A stretch of DNA of 24,299 nucleotides, from positions 1 through 24,299 of the forward strand of contig CAZYSK010000085.1 of NCBI GenBank assembly GCA_964649415.1. The letters are read 5' to 3'. Under the pieces are notes generated by a model. It saw nothing but the letters and a program-made list of their open reading frames with translations, was not told the origin of the DNA and did not search any database. A program made the position numbers and the translations under genes. Positions 1 through 6,833 of the stretch are shown one piece after another. Each line of letters starts with the position of its first letter. Positions within the stretch are counted from its first letter, which is position 1. Source of the DNA: CAZYSK01 sp964649415 (GTDB lineage: Bacteria > Chloroflexota > Anaerolineae > B4-G1).

Positions 1-67
1 CCTTTGTCAAATCGCACAAATCAAGTGCGCTCACAATTCCAGAGATGCACCCATCTCATAAGGAGTT

Positions 68-490
68 ATGGCACTTGCGATGGCGGCTGAGCAGGCATTC
101 CTGGAGTGGTTGAAATCCTCATATCCGCGCGACGAAATATCGGTAAACCGCTATGAATTCCCCGACATCATTCGGGTAGACCACAACAATGAAACGAGGA
201 TAGGATATGAGGTGAAGTTTAGCCGTAGTGGACGTTTAATGATCCACCGATTTCGTGAAGTACTGTACCGCGGGTACTATGAGGCTAGCGAAGGCCAGAT
301 TGACGAATTGGTGCTTGTTCTAGTCACTGAAGGAAGCGAAAACCTAGAAGAAATAAACCGCTCGCTCCAAAGCGGAAGACTCAAACTGCCCGAGAGAACT
401 TCTGTGCTGATAGGTTCAATACTCGTTGACCAAGAAGATGAGACTATTGCTGAATTCAAGCCAGGGCCATTTCAGCAATCTCTGTTGTAG
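68..490 (+). CDS. Small PD-(D/E)XK nuclease-like protein
   Basis: Encodes 140 residues. The residues P32-D33 followed by Y47-E48-V-K50 fit the D...ExK active site of the PD-(D/E)XK nuclease fold, and the acidic N-terminal helix (E8, E13) could supply the extra metal ligand. Small proteins of this layout include Mrr-, HJR- and NERD-like nucleases, but I cannot place it in a named family. No membrane segment or signal peptide is visible. An AAGGAG stands only two bases before the first ATG and fourteen before the in-frame ATG at 80, so the start is not settled. Base use is AT-richer than in the kinase gene downstream, and no partner gene is intact next to it. Nuclease activity is inferred from the motif only; it could also be an inactive DNA-binding relative or an antiviral accessory protein. 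Confidence 0.5.
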   Translation: MALAMAAEQAFLEWLKSSYPRDEISVNRYEFPDIIRVDHNNETRIGYEVKFSRSGRLMIHRFREVLYRGYYEASEGQIDELVLVLVTEGSENLEEINRSLQSGRLKLPERTSVLIGSILVDQEDETIAEFKPGPFQQSLL

Positions 491-512
491 AAACTTACCA
501 CCCAAGCTATAA

Positions 513-725
513 TCAGCGGGCTTATCGTCCATTCCGCCGCCGCTCCTGAACCGTAATGGACGCTCCAATGACCCATACGACCTCGACCTCACCGACCGCA
601 TCATACGCCAAGGTCGCGCCATCGAGAGCCTGACCACCATCGATCCCACCGGCCCGTTTGAACGGATGATTGCCGGGCTGCTCGTCGCGGCCTACAAGCG
701 CAAGCTGCGGGGTATTGGGAACTGA
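513..725 (+). pseudogene. C-terminal coding remnant, no start codon
   Basis: After an in-frame TAA at 510-512 this frame reads open to a TGA at 723-725. It gives a protein-like sequence with NGRSNDPYDLDLTDRIIRQG, then IDPTGPFERMIAG and AAYKRKLRGIGN at the end. There is no ATG, GTG or TTG in frame before the ATG near 664. It therefore looks like the surviving C-terminus of a larger gene, whose 5' part was lost at about 490-513 where the nuclease-like gene ends. I do not recognise the family. The remaining bases up to 800 show only the leader of the kinase gene. Confidence 0.35.
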
Positions 726-800
726 GCACCGCCAGCGTTTTGCGCACATTCAACGCGAAGTAGCCAGAGGGCGTTCCCATTAGCCTCACAGGGCGGACCC

Positions 801-3248
801 ATGAGAGAACCCAGGCGCATCGGCAAGTACGAGATCATTGAGGAGATTGGCCGTGGCGGCTTCGCCGTGGTGTACAAGGCGCGCGACACCTCTCTCGACC
901 GCATCGTCGCGCTCAAGGTGTTGCACCCCCATGTCGCGGAGAATCACCTGTTCGTCCAGCGCTTCGAGCAGGAGGCCCGCACGGCTGCCTGGTTCGACCA
1001 CCCCCACATCGTCGCTACCGATGAGGTCGGCGAGGAGGCCGGGCAGCACTACATCGCGATGAACTACCTCGCCGGCCACGGGTTGGATCAGCGGCTGGCC
1101 GAGGCTGGGGAACCGCTGCGGCTGGAGGAGGTCGCTTCCATCGTGGCCCAGGTGGCCGACGCTCTCGATTACATCCACCGGCGGGGGTCGGTTCACCGGG
1201 ACGTCAAGCCCTCTAACGTGATGTTGAGTGACGAGGGGCACGTCACGTTGCTTGATTTCGGCATCGTGCGCGCCGCCGACGGTACGAAGCTGACCACCAC
1301 CGGCGAGATGATGGGCACTCCCCAGTATATGTCCCCCGAGCAGGTCGAGGGGAAGCAGATCGACCACCGCTCCGACGTCTACGCCCTGGGCGTGATGGCG
1401 TACCAGATGTGCACCGGTCGTGCCCCCTTCGACGATGTCTCGCCCCTGGTGGTGCTGCGATTGCACGCCGACAAGGCACCACCGCCGCCCCGCGCGCTGA
1501 ACCCCGACCTGCCGGCCCCGGTAGAGCGGGTGCTGCTCAAAGCCCTGGCCAAGCGGCCGGACGAGCGCATCCCGAGCGCCGGGGCCTTTGCGCAGGCGTT
1601 GCAGGAGGCTCTGGCGGGGGCCGAGCAAGCTTGGCAGCGGGAGGCGCAACTGGCCGAGAGCTACACGCGGCTCCGGGCGGCCATCGCCAGCGAGGATTGG
1701 GACGCGGCCGAGGTGTATTGCCTCGAGATTCGGACCCTGGAGCCCGACTACCGTGACGTACCGGAATTGCTGAACCAGGTCCGCGACGCGCAGGTCGAGC
1801 AAGAACAGCGTGAGGAGCAAGCCCGGCGGGAGCTAGACCTTCGGTTGGCCCGGCTCTACGAGCAGGCGCAGACCGCCTTGCGGCGGGAGCACTGGCAGGA
1901 GGCCCAAGCACGCTGCAACGACATCGAGTGGCTGGCCGACGACGACTACCGGGATGTGCGCGAACTGCGGCGGCGGGCCGTGGCTGAGTTACAGCGGGCG
2001 CAGGCTGACCAGGAGCGACAGGCAAGTCTGGCCCAGCTCTACGAGCGCTTGCGGGCCGTCGTGGAGGGGGAGGAATGGGGCGAGGTGCTGACGCTCGGCG
2101 GGCAGATCCGGGCGCTGGACCCGACGTACCGCGACGTGGCCGAGCGTATGGAGCAAGCGCGCCGGGAAATGCGCCGCGCACGGCGCGGGCCGATGCCGGC
2201 CTGGGTCTGGGGCTTGTGCGGCCTGGTGTTTCTGGGCGTGCTGGGGTTGGGGCTCCCCTTCGTGAGCCGATGGGACGAGTGGGTCGCCTCGCGGCCGACC
2301 GACACGCCGACCCACACGCCAGCCGCGCAGCCGACTGAGATGGCGCCCACAACAAAGCCGACCGAGCCGCTGTCCTTGGCGCCGGTGCTTACTCCAGGCG
2401 CCACCCAGGTACGTGAGGCTGACGGGATGGTCATGGTCTCCGTGCCGGCCGGGGAGTTTGAGATGGGCAGTGACGACGAGGGTGTGGACTACGCGCTGCA
2501 ACTGTGCGATGAGTACTATGGTGACTGCGAGCGAGGATGGTTTGAGGATGAGCAGCCGGCGCACACGGTGGCTTTGGACGCCTTCTGGATTGATCGTGCC
2601 GAGGTAACCAACGCTCAGTTCGCCACCTTCCTGAACGACTGGGGCAACCAGGAGGAAGGCGGGGCGACCTGGTTGCACGTGGAGGACGAGGATTGCTTGA
2701 TCGATCAGGTGGACGGCGAGTTTCAGCCCAAGAGCGGCTACGCCGACCATCCGGTGTTTCAAGTCACCTGGTACGGGGCGGCGGCCTACTGCGAATGGGC
2801 GGGGGCGCGTCTGCCGACGGAGGCGGAGTGGGAGTACGCGGCGCGGGGACCGGACAGCTGGCTGTTTCCCTGGGGGAATGATTTCGACGGAACCAGGGTG
2901 AACTATTGCGATGCCAACTGTGGATATGATTGGGCCGACGAGACGGTCGATGGCGGATATGCCCGGACCGCGCCGGTTGGCAGTTTCCCCGCAGGGGCCA
3001 GTTGGTGCGGGGCGCTGGACTTGGCAGGCAACATCTGGGAGTGGGTGGCGGACTGGTACGACTCCGATTATTACGAGCGTTCGCCTTCTCGGAATCCTCC
3101 AGGACCGGAAGAGGGAGAGTCTCGGGTGCTGCGCGGGGGCTCGTGGTTCAACGGTCCTAACCTCGTTCGCTCCGCCATCCACGCCGAGGCTCAGCCCGCC
3201 AGCTGGAGCATCCACAGCGGGTTTCGTTGCGCCAGGGGTTCTGAATAA
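801..3248 (+). CDS. Transmembrane Ser/Thr protein kinase with C-terminal FGE/sulfatase-modifying-like domain
   Basis: An 815-residue Hanks-type kinase. It has a glycine loop GRGGFAVVY (17-25), the catalytic lysine K39 in ALKVL, the catalytic loop HRDVKPSN (132-139), DFG (152-154) and MSPEQ in the activation segment. Residues ~285-460 hold three related helical repeats, each ending in a Y-R-D-V motif after an E/D-W segment. A single membrane span lies at ~467-489, then a Pro/Thr-rich linker (~495-535) and an FGE-sulfatase (SUMF1-like) domain from ~541. That domain shows VSVPAGEFEMGS, RLPTEAEWEYAARG, GNIWEWVADW, LRGGSWF and the terminal GFRCA. The kinase would face the cytoplasm and the FGE-like domain the outside. 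The FGE active-site cysteine pair expected after LRGGSW is absent (FNGPNLVRSA follows), so the domain is probably a binding or sensor module rather than an oxidase. AGGGCGG precedes the ATG. Confidence 0.93.
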   Translation: MREPRRIGKYEIIEEIGRGGFAVVYKARDTSLDRIVALKVLHPHVAENHLFVQRFEQEARTAAWFDHPHIVATDEVGEEAGQHYIAMNYLAGHGLDQRLAEAGEPLRLEEVASIVAQVADALDYIHRRGSVHRDVKPSNVMLSDEGHVTLLDFGIVRAADGTKLTTTGEMMGTPQYMSPEQVEGKQIDHRSDVYALGVMAYQMCTGRAPFDDVSPLVVLRLHADKAPPPPRALNPDLPAPVERVLLKALAKRPDERIPSAGAFAQALQEALAGAEQAWQREAQLAESYTRLRAAIASEDWDAAEVYCLEIRTLEPDYRDVPELLNQVRDAQVEQEQREEQARRELDLRLARLYEQAQTALRREHWQEAQARCNDIEWLADDDYRDVRELRRRAVAELQRAQADQERQASLAQLYERLRAVVEGEEWGEVLTLGGQIRALDPTYRDVAERMEQARREMRRARRGPMPAWVWGLCGLVFLGVLGLGLPFVSRWDEWVASRPTDTPTHTPAAQPTEMAPTTKPTEPLSLAPVLTPGATQVREADGMVMVSVPAGEFEMGSDDEGVDYALQLCDEYYGDCERGWFEDEQPAHTVALDAFWIDRAEVTNAQFATFLNDWGNQEEGGATWLHVEDEDCLIDQVDGEFQPKSGYADHPVFQVTWYGAAAYCEWAGARLPTEAEWEYAARGPDSWLFPWGNDFDGTRVNYCDANCGYDWADETVDGGYARTAPVGSFPAGASWCGALDLAGNIWEWVADWYDSDYYERSPSRNPPGPEEGESRVLRGGSWFNGPNLVRSAIHAEAQPASWSIHSGFRCARGSE

Positions 3249-3286
3249 GCTATCTGTCCACTGTCCGCTGCTAGCTGTAAACTGAG

Positions 3287-3323
3287 AGCGGGGAAGCAAC
3301 CCGCCAAGGGTCGCCTCCCCGCT
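3287..3323. terminator. Hairpin between convergent genes
   Basis: An 8-bp perfect inverted repeat (agcgggga / tccccgct, 3287-3294 and 3316-3323) contains a smaller inner repeat. It lies 38 bases past the kinase stop and just beyond the end of the minus-strand remnant. The position suits a bidirectional terminator, but no T-run follows on either strand, so rho-independent function is uncertain. Confidence 0.35.
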
Positions 3324-3341
3324 TCTGCCGTTACCGCTCCC

Positions 3342-3500
3342 TCAGTTCGCCCAGATCGCGGTGCTCCTCGTACCGATCCCCGCCGCTTCCTTGAAGCGTT
3401 CCATTTCCTCGACCTTCCTCGCCTGGGCGTCGTAGACGGCCTGCTGCGCGTCGCCAGGGCTGTCTCCTAGCTCGGCCTCCATCCTCGGCGTAGGTGCGCG
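3342..3500 (-). pseudogene. Degraded second copy of the 93-aa helical protein gene
   Basis: The minus strand here ends with the same residues (GIGTRSTAIWAN then TGA) as the intact gene at 3806-4087. It also shares the middle part QQAVYDAQ...KV.E. The 5' part is damaged: RTYAE lies in a different frame from the rest, and the segment between RTYAE and the acidic helix (about 15-20 codons) is missing. Similarity continues past the stop into the 3' flank, so the duplication covered more than the gene. Beyond ~3500 the sequence passes into the repeat element. I see no start codon that would restore an intact product. Confidence 0.6.
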
Positions 3501-3534
3501 GATCGGCGTCCGCCAGGGTATCCGCCCGTGCCTG

Positions 3535-3617
3535 GAGGGCGAGGCAATCCCCGTTTGGTTCACCGAAGTGTAAGGATGATGGTGATTCCAAATCATGCCC
3601 CGTCGCCCGGGATTGCC
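3535..3617. repeat. Repeat element copy 1 (truncated)
   Basis: This stretch carries gcgaggcaatccccgtttgg, then a near-identical body to copy 2, and ends with gggattgcc at 3609-3617. It aligns with the copy at 3624-3729 over about 65 bases with a few substitutions. It lacks the full gtagggg end and the terminal cgcccctac, so it is the decayed copy. No reading frame explains it. Confidence 0.7.
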
Positions 3618-3623
3618 GTGGTG

Positions 3624-3729
3624 GTAGGGGCGAGGCAATCCCCGTTTGGTTCACCGGAATGTAGGGATGATGGTGGTTCCAGATCATGCACGGTCGAGGG
3701 TGATGGTCCAGGGATTGCCTCGCCCCTAC
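3624..3729. repeat. Repeat element copy 2 with 19-bp perfect terminal inverted repeats
   Basis: A 106-base unit bounded by gtaggggcgaggcaatccc (3624-3642) and its exact reverse complement (3711-3729). It can fold into one long hairpin with a 68-base loop. Short non-coding units with such ends are common as dispersed palindromic or MITE-like repeats in Chloroflexota and cyanobacteria (from memory). It carries no ORF and I could not identify a target-site duplication by eye. Confidence 0.7.
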
Positions 3730-3805
3730 ACGACCAAGGAGGTGGAGGGCAATGGGAAGCACGATTCGATGATCTTTCCAGCAGCTTTCGCTGTTATCGC
3801 CCCCT

Positions 3806-4087
3806 TCAGTTCGCCCAGATCGCGGTGCTCCTCGTACCGATCCCGGCAGTCTCCCCGAATCTCCGGGCCTCATCCACCTTGGCTTGCTGCGCATCGTATA
3901 CGGCCTGCTGTTCAGCCGTTGGGTTGTCACCCAGGGCTTCCTCCATCAGGGCCAGGAGTTGGACGTGGTACTCGTACCGGTCCTCGGCCATCTCGGCGTA
4001 GGTACGGGACTGCTCTATGTCAGCCCCCGCCGCCTTGGCCTGGATCTCCAGTTCGTGTACCACCCGAGGGTCCGTGAGGTCTGCCAT
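3806..4087 (-). CDS. Small helical protein of unknown function
   Basis: 93 residues, mostly charged alpha-helix with many Ala, Glu and Gln. The segment EQQAVYDAQQAKVDEARRFG (residues ~58-77) could form a coiled coil, and the protein ends in GIGTRSTAIWAN. There is no signal peptide or membrane span, and I do not recognise the family. Its ATG shares one base with the stop of the membrane-protein gene before it (TAATG), so the two are translationally coupled and probably act together. A decayed second copy lies 300 bases further downstream, which suggests a locus prone to duplication. Confidence 0.65.
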   Translation of the reverse strand: MADLTDPRVVHELEIQAKAAGADIEQSRTYAEMAEDRYEYHVQLLALMEEALGDNPTAEQQAVYDAQQAKVDEARRFGETAGIGTRSTAIWAN

Positions 4088-4401
4088 TATGCGTCCACGT
4101 CAAGGGAATTGTGCGGCACAACTTGGCCGGCCTCGATGATCTTGTGTACCAACTGCGATCCGCCGCCGACGATGATCCCAGTCAGGATCAGTCCCATCAG
4201 TTCAGGGATGACATCCACCGGGAAGATATTCAGGCCAGCGAAGAAGCTGATTGCGAAGCCTACGACCAGGGCCACGTACATCAGCCACCAGCGATCCAGG
4301 GTGGGCAACTGCTTCTCCAGGGGCTTACCCAGGAAGTGTTCCACCAGGGTCTCGACCAAGAAGGCCAAGAACAGTGCTACTGCGATATTCGTGAGAGTCA
4401 T
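4087..4401 (-). CDS. Small membrane protein, possibly holin-like
   Basis: 104 residues with hydrophobic segments at about 5-22, 38-60 and 67-84, separated by short charged loops. The size and two-to-three-span layout resemble phage or prophage holins and other small inner-membrane proteins, but no diagnostic motif is visible. The ATG at 4401 follows the stop of the winged-helix gene by a single base. A strong GAGGAGGAA sits inside the end of that gene, so expression is coupled. The order regulator, membrane protein, helical protein suggests a three-gene cassette. The function is not known; a holin role is only a guess from topology and neighbours. Confidence 0.7.
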   Translation of the reverse strand: MTLTNIAVALFLAFLVETLVEHFLGKPLEKQLPTLDRWWLMYVALVVGFAISFFAGLNIFPVDVIPELMGLILTGIIVGGGSQLVHKIIEAGQVVPHNSLDVDA

Positions 4402-4402
4402 G

Positions 4403-4636
4403 CTATTCCTCCTCTGAGTTTGGGCTCTGGGCGATTGCCCAGGCAGTGACAGTCATCGTCTGGTCATTCAGCGCCCGGATGCGCTTGCGCACCACGCGCA
4501 CTAGACCAGCCGCTCTCCATCTCTTCAGGCGACGGCGCATTGTGTTTTCGCTGACATCAAGCTGTTCAGCCATCTCCGCCGTCGTCATAGCCTCGCCCTT
4601 GGCGAAGCCGGTCATTTGGTCCCGGATCTCCGCCAA
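4403..4636 (-). CDS. Winged-helix DNA-binding protein
   Basis: About 77 residues or fewer. The segment TTAEMAEQLDVSENTMRRRL followed by KRWRAAGLVRVVRKR is a typical helix-turn-helix plus wing: recognition helix at S-E-N-T-M-R-R-R, then a beta-hairpin. It is likely a small transcription factor controlling the cassette it heads. The first usable codon after an in-frame stop is a TTG at 4636; in-frame ATGs at 4615 and 4588 are alternatives, and none has a clear Shine-Dalgarno. It is the first gene of a tightly packed three-gene unit, so autoregulation is plausible but not visible in the sequence. Confidence 0.65.
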   Translation of the reverse strand: MAEIRDQMTGFAKGEAMTTAEMAEQLDVSENTMRRRLKRWRAAGLVRVVRKRIRALNDQTMTVTAWAIAQSPNSEEE

Positions 4637-5033
4637 GAGACCGGTGACCGTGAAGTGGAAGGGTTAGCGCTTGAGACCTTTAGGGTTTAGATTGGCACGC
4701 TGTGCAGCACGGCATTTTGCTCGCGATAAGGTCATTTCGGAGGGCTTTGATACGCTGCACGCAAACCCTAAAGGTCTGGAATTCGCCTTGGATCCCGAAT
4801 GGGAGTGAAATCGAAACAATCGGCTTCGTTCAACACTCGATTGTGCGGCGGCTGGCAGGTGGGTCGCTCGACGGTCATTCTACGAGGTTGGCCTACGAGG
4901 TTGGGTGGATGGATTTGTTGATTGGGGAAGTCCGGCCGGAGGACAAGATAGGGCGCGAGAAGGCCTAGCGGATGGGAGCGGCAACGCGTGTTCTCCCGAC
5001 GTGGCTTTCACCCCACCACCGTCGCCGCATTCC
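4637..5033. other. Gene-poor stretch with decayed sequence
   Basis: About 400 bases without a convincing gene. On the plus strand a 45-codon open stretch (4671-4808) ends in HANPKGLEFALDPEWE and reads like a protein tail, but has no start signal beyond a TTG. A 13-base tandem duplication (ctacgaggttggc-type) lies near 4880-4905. The region separates the ABC-transporter operon, which ends at 5034, from the winged-helix gene. I see no clear terminator after the transporter genes. Confidence 0.4.
4674..4777. repeat. 15-bp perfect inverted repeat, arms 74 bases apart
   Basis: agacctttagggttt at 4674-4688 is the exact reverse complement of aaaccctaaaggtct at 4763-4777. The loop is too long for a normal terminator. 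The arms could bound a small non-autonomous element or be two dispersed repeats in opposite orientation. No gene is predicted between them. Confidence 0.6.
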
Positions 5034-6833
5034 TCACGCGCTATTTCGCCAATCCCAGCCTGCCTCTTCTAACTCGACCAGCGCAGCAAACCGCCCGCCG
5101 CGCCGGATCAGATCGTGCGGGCGGCCCTGCTCGACGATGCGCCCACCATCGAGGACGATCACCCGATCGGCTTTACGCGCCGTGGAGAGGCGGTGCGCCA
5201 CGGTGATCGCCGCGCGCCGCCGCCCATCGTCTCCCTGGATCGCCGCCCGCAGCGCGGTGTGGAACTCGGCTTCGCTGGCGTTGTCCACCGCTGCCGTGGC
5301 CTCGTCCAGCAGAAGCACCGCCGGACCCCACACCAGCGCGCGCGCCAACGAGAGCAACTGCTGCTGGCCCTCAGAAAGCTGCACGCCCTTGCCGCGTCCG
5401 ACGCCGCTCAATAGCGTGTCGTAGCCCTGAGGCAGCGCGGCGACGAAGCGATCCACTCCGGTCATGTGCGCAGCGCGCTGCACTGCCTGAAGCGGCGCGG
5501 AGGAATCGTCGAGGGTCAGGTTGTCCCAGACCGTGCCGCCGAACAACTGCACGGCCTGCGGCACCACGCCCACGACGCCGCGGCGCTGCGCGTCGGAGAG
5601 CGCGCGCGGGTCCAGCCCGGCCACGCGCACCTCGCCCGACCAGGGGGCGTACAGGCCGGCGAGCAGATGTACCAGGCTGCTTTTCCCGGCCCCCGTCCGT
5701 CCGACCAGGGCCACGTGCTCGCCCGGATGCACGGCCAAGTCAATCTGGCGCAGCACCGGGTGGCCGGCCAGGTAGCCAAAGGTCACGCCGCGCAACTCCA
5801 CCGCTGCTTCCGTCCCCGGCTGCGCGCCGTCGCTCGCCGATAGGGGGGTCTCCGCCGGGATCTGCAGCACCTGCACGATCCGCTCGACGCCTGACAGCGC
5901 GCTCTGCACCGTCTGCCAGTCTTCGCCCAGGTTGCGCACGGGGTCGAAGAAACGCTGGAAGAGTATGATGAAAGCGACGATCGTGCCCATCGAAAGCCCC
6001 CAGGCTTGACCCAGGCCAGCGGTGCCGCTCCACAGCAACAGGGCCACGCAGAGGGCCACCAGCACCGTCAGGGACGGGGCATAGTACATGTTGTAGGACT
6101 CGGCGCGCCAGAACGCGGCGACTGTCTGGCGCAGGGCGCGCCGGAAGCGGGCCACCATGGTCTCTTCGCGGCTGAAGGCGCGCACCACCTCCACGCCGGA
6201 GAGCGTCTCTTGCAGGTAGACGTTGAGCAGGCCGATGGCCTGTCGCCGCTCGCGCTCCGCGTCGCGGATGTGGACCTGGAAATAGCGCGTGGCCAGGGCC
6301 AGCGGCGGGAGCAATAGCAGGGCCAACAGGGCCAGAGGCAGGTTGAGCGACACCATCGCTGCGAATGTCGTGGCCAGTTGCACCAGGCGGAGAAGCAAGC
6401 CCGACACGCCGGTGGTGAAGAGCGTATCCACCGTTTCCACGTCGGCGGTGCAGCGGCTGATCACGTCACCCAAGGGAGTACGGTCGTAGTAGTCGAGCGG
6501 GAGGCGCTGCAAGTGGGCGAACAGGTCCACACGCAGATTGCGGAGGGCGTGTTGCGCCACCCAGGCGGTCAGGTAGGAAACGCCGAAATGGACGATCTCG
6601 GCCAGCACCGCCGCTGTCAGGTAGAGTAGGGCTAGAGCCAGTATCCCGTCCGGCCGGCCCAGCGTGAGATGCTCGTCCACAATGCGCTGGAGCAACAGCG
6701 GTGGGATGATGGCCAAACCCTCGAACACGAGCACACCCAGAGCGATGAGGCTAATCTGCCCACGCCAGGGGTACAGCAGACGGCGCACCTCACCTCCGGC
6801 AGAGATATGGGTGGACGTGGCTCGAGCGTTCAT
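5034..6833 (-). CDS. ABC exporter half-transporter (canonical-ATPase partner)
   Basis: 599 residues: a six-helix ABC exporter domain (about 20-320) fused to a nucleotide-binding domain (about 340-590). Walker A is GRTGAGKSS (from G378), the Q-loop region is VPQAVQLFGGTVWDNL, Walker B is LLLLDEAT with catalytic E511, and the H-loop is VAHRLS. The signature is LSEGQ (486-490) instead of LSGGQ. That degenerate signature pairs with the missing catalytic Glu in the neighbouring subunit, as expected for heterodimeric exporters of the BmrCD/TM287-288 type. Its ATG overlaps the previous stop by four bases, so the two subunits are made together. Substrate unknown: lipids, drugs or peptides are all possible. 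It ends the long minus-strand run that begins at the PARIS-like genes. Confidence 0.95.
   Translation of the reverse strand: MNARATSTHISAGGEVRRLLYPWRGQISLIALGVLVFEGLAIIPPLLLQRIVDEHLTLGRPDGILALALLYLTAAVLAEIVHFGVSYLTAWVAQHALRNLRVDLFAHLQRLPLDYYDRTPLGDVISRCTADVETVDTLFTTGVSGLLLRLVQLATTFAAMVSLNLPLALLALLLLPPLALATRYFQVHIRDAERERRQAIGLLNVYLQETLSGVEVVRAFSREETMVARFRRALRQTVAAFWRAESYNMYYAPSLTVLVALCVALLLWSGTAGLGQAWGLSMGTIVAFIILFQRFFDPVRNLGEDWQTVQSALSGVERIVQVLQIPAETPLSASDGAQPGTEAAVELRGVTFGYLAGHPVLRQIDLAVHPGEHVALVGRTGAGKSSLVHLLAGLYAPWSGEVRVAGLDPRALSDAQRRGVVGVVPQAVQLFGGTVWDNLTLDDSSAPLQAVQRAAHMTGVDRFVAALPQGYDTLLSGVGRGKGVQLSEGQQQLLSLARALVWGPAVLLLDEATAAVDNASEAEFHTALRAAIQGDDGRRRAAITVAHRLSTARKADRVIVLDGGRIVEQGRPHDLIRRGGRFAALVELEEAGWDWRNSA

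Noticed and set aside
786..1820. Long minus-strand frame opposite the kinase gene
   Set aside because: Shadow of the kinase coding sequence; no domain, low-complexity His/Gly/Leu-rich composition.
3535..3729. Two direct repeat copies as a possible CRISPR array
   Set aside because: Only two copies of long, diverged units with palindromic ends and no regular spacers; no cas genes nearby.
4702..4968. 88-codon plus-strand frame in the gene-poor stretch
   Set aside because: No ribosome site, crosses one arm of the inverted repeat and a tandem duplication, no recognisable motif.
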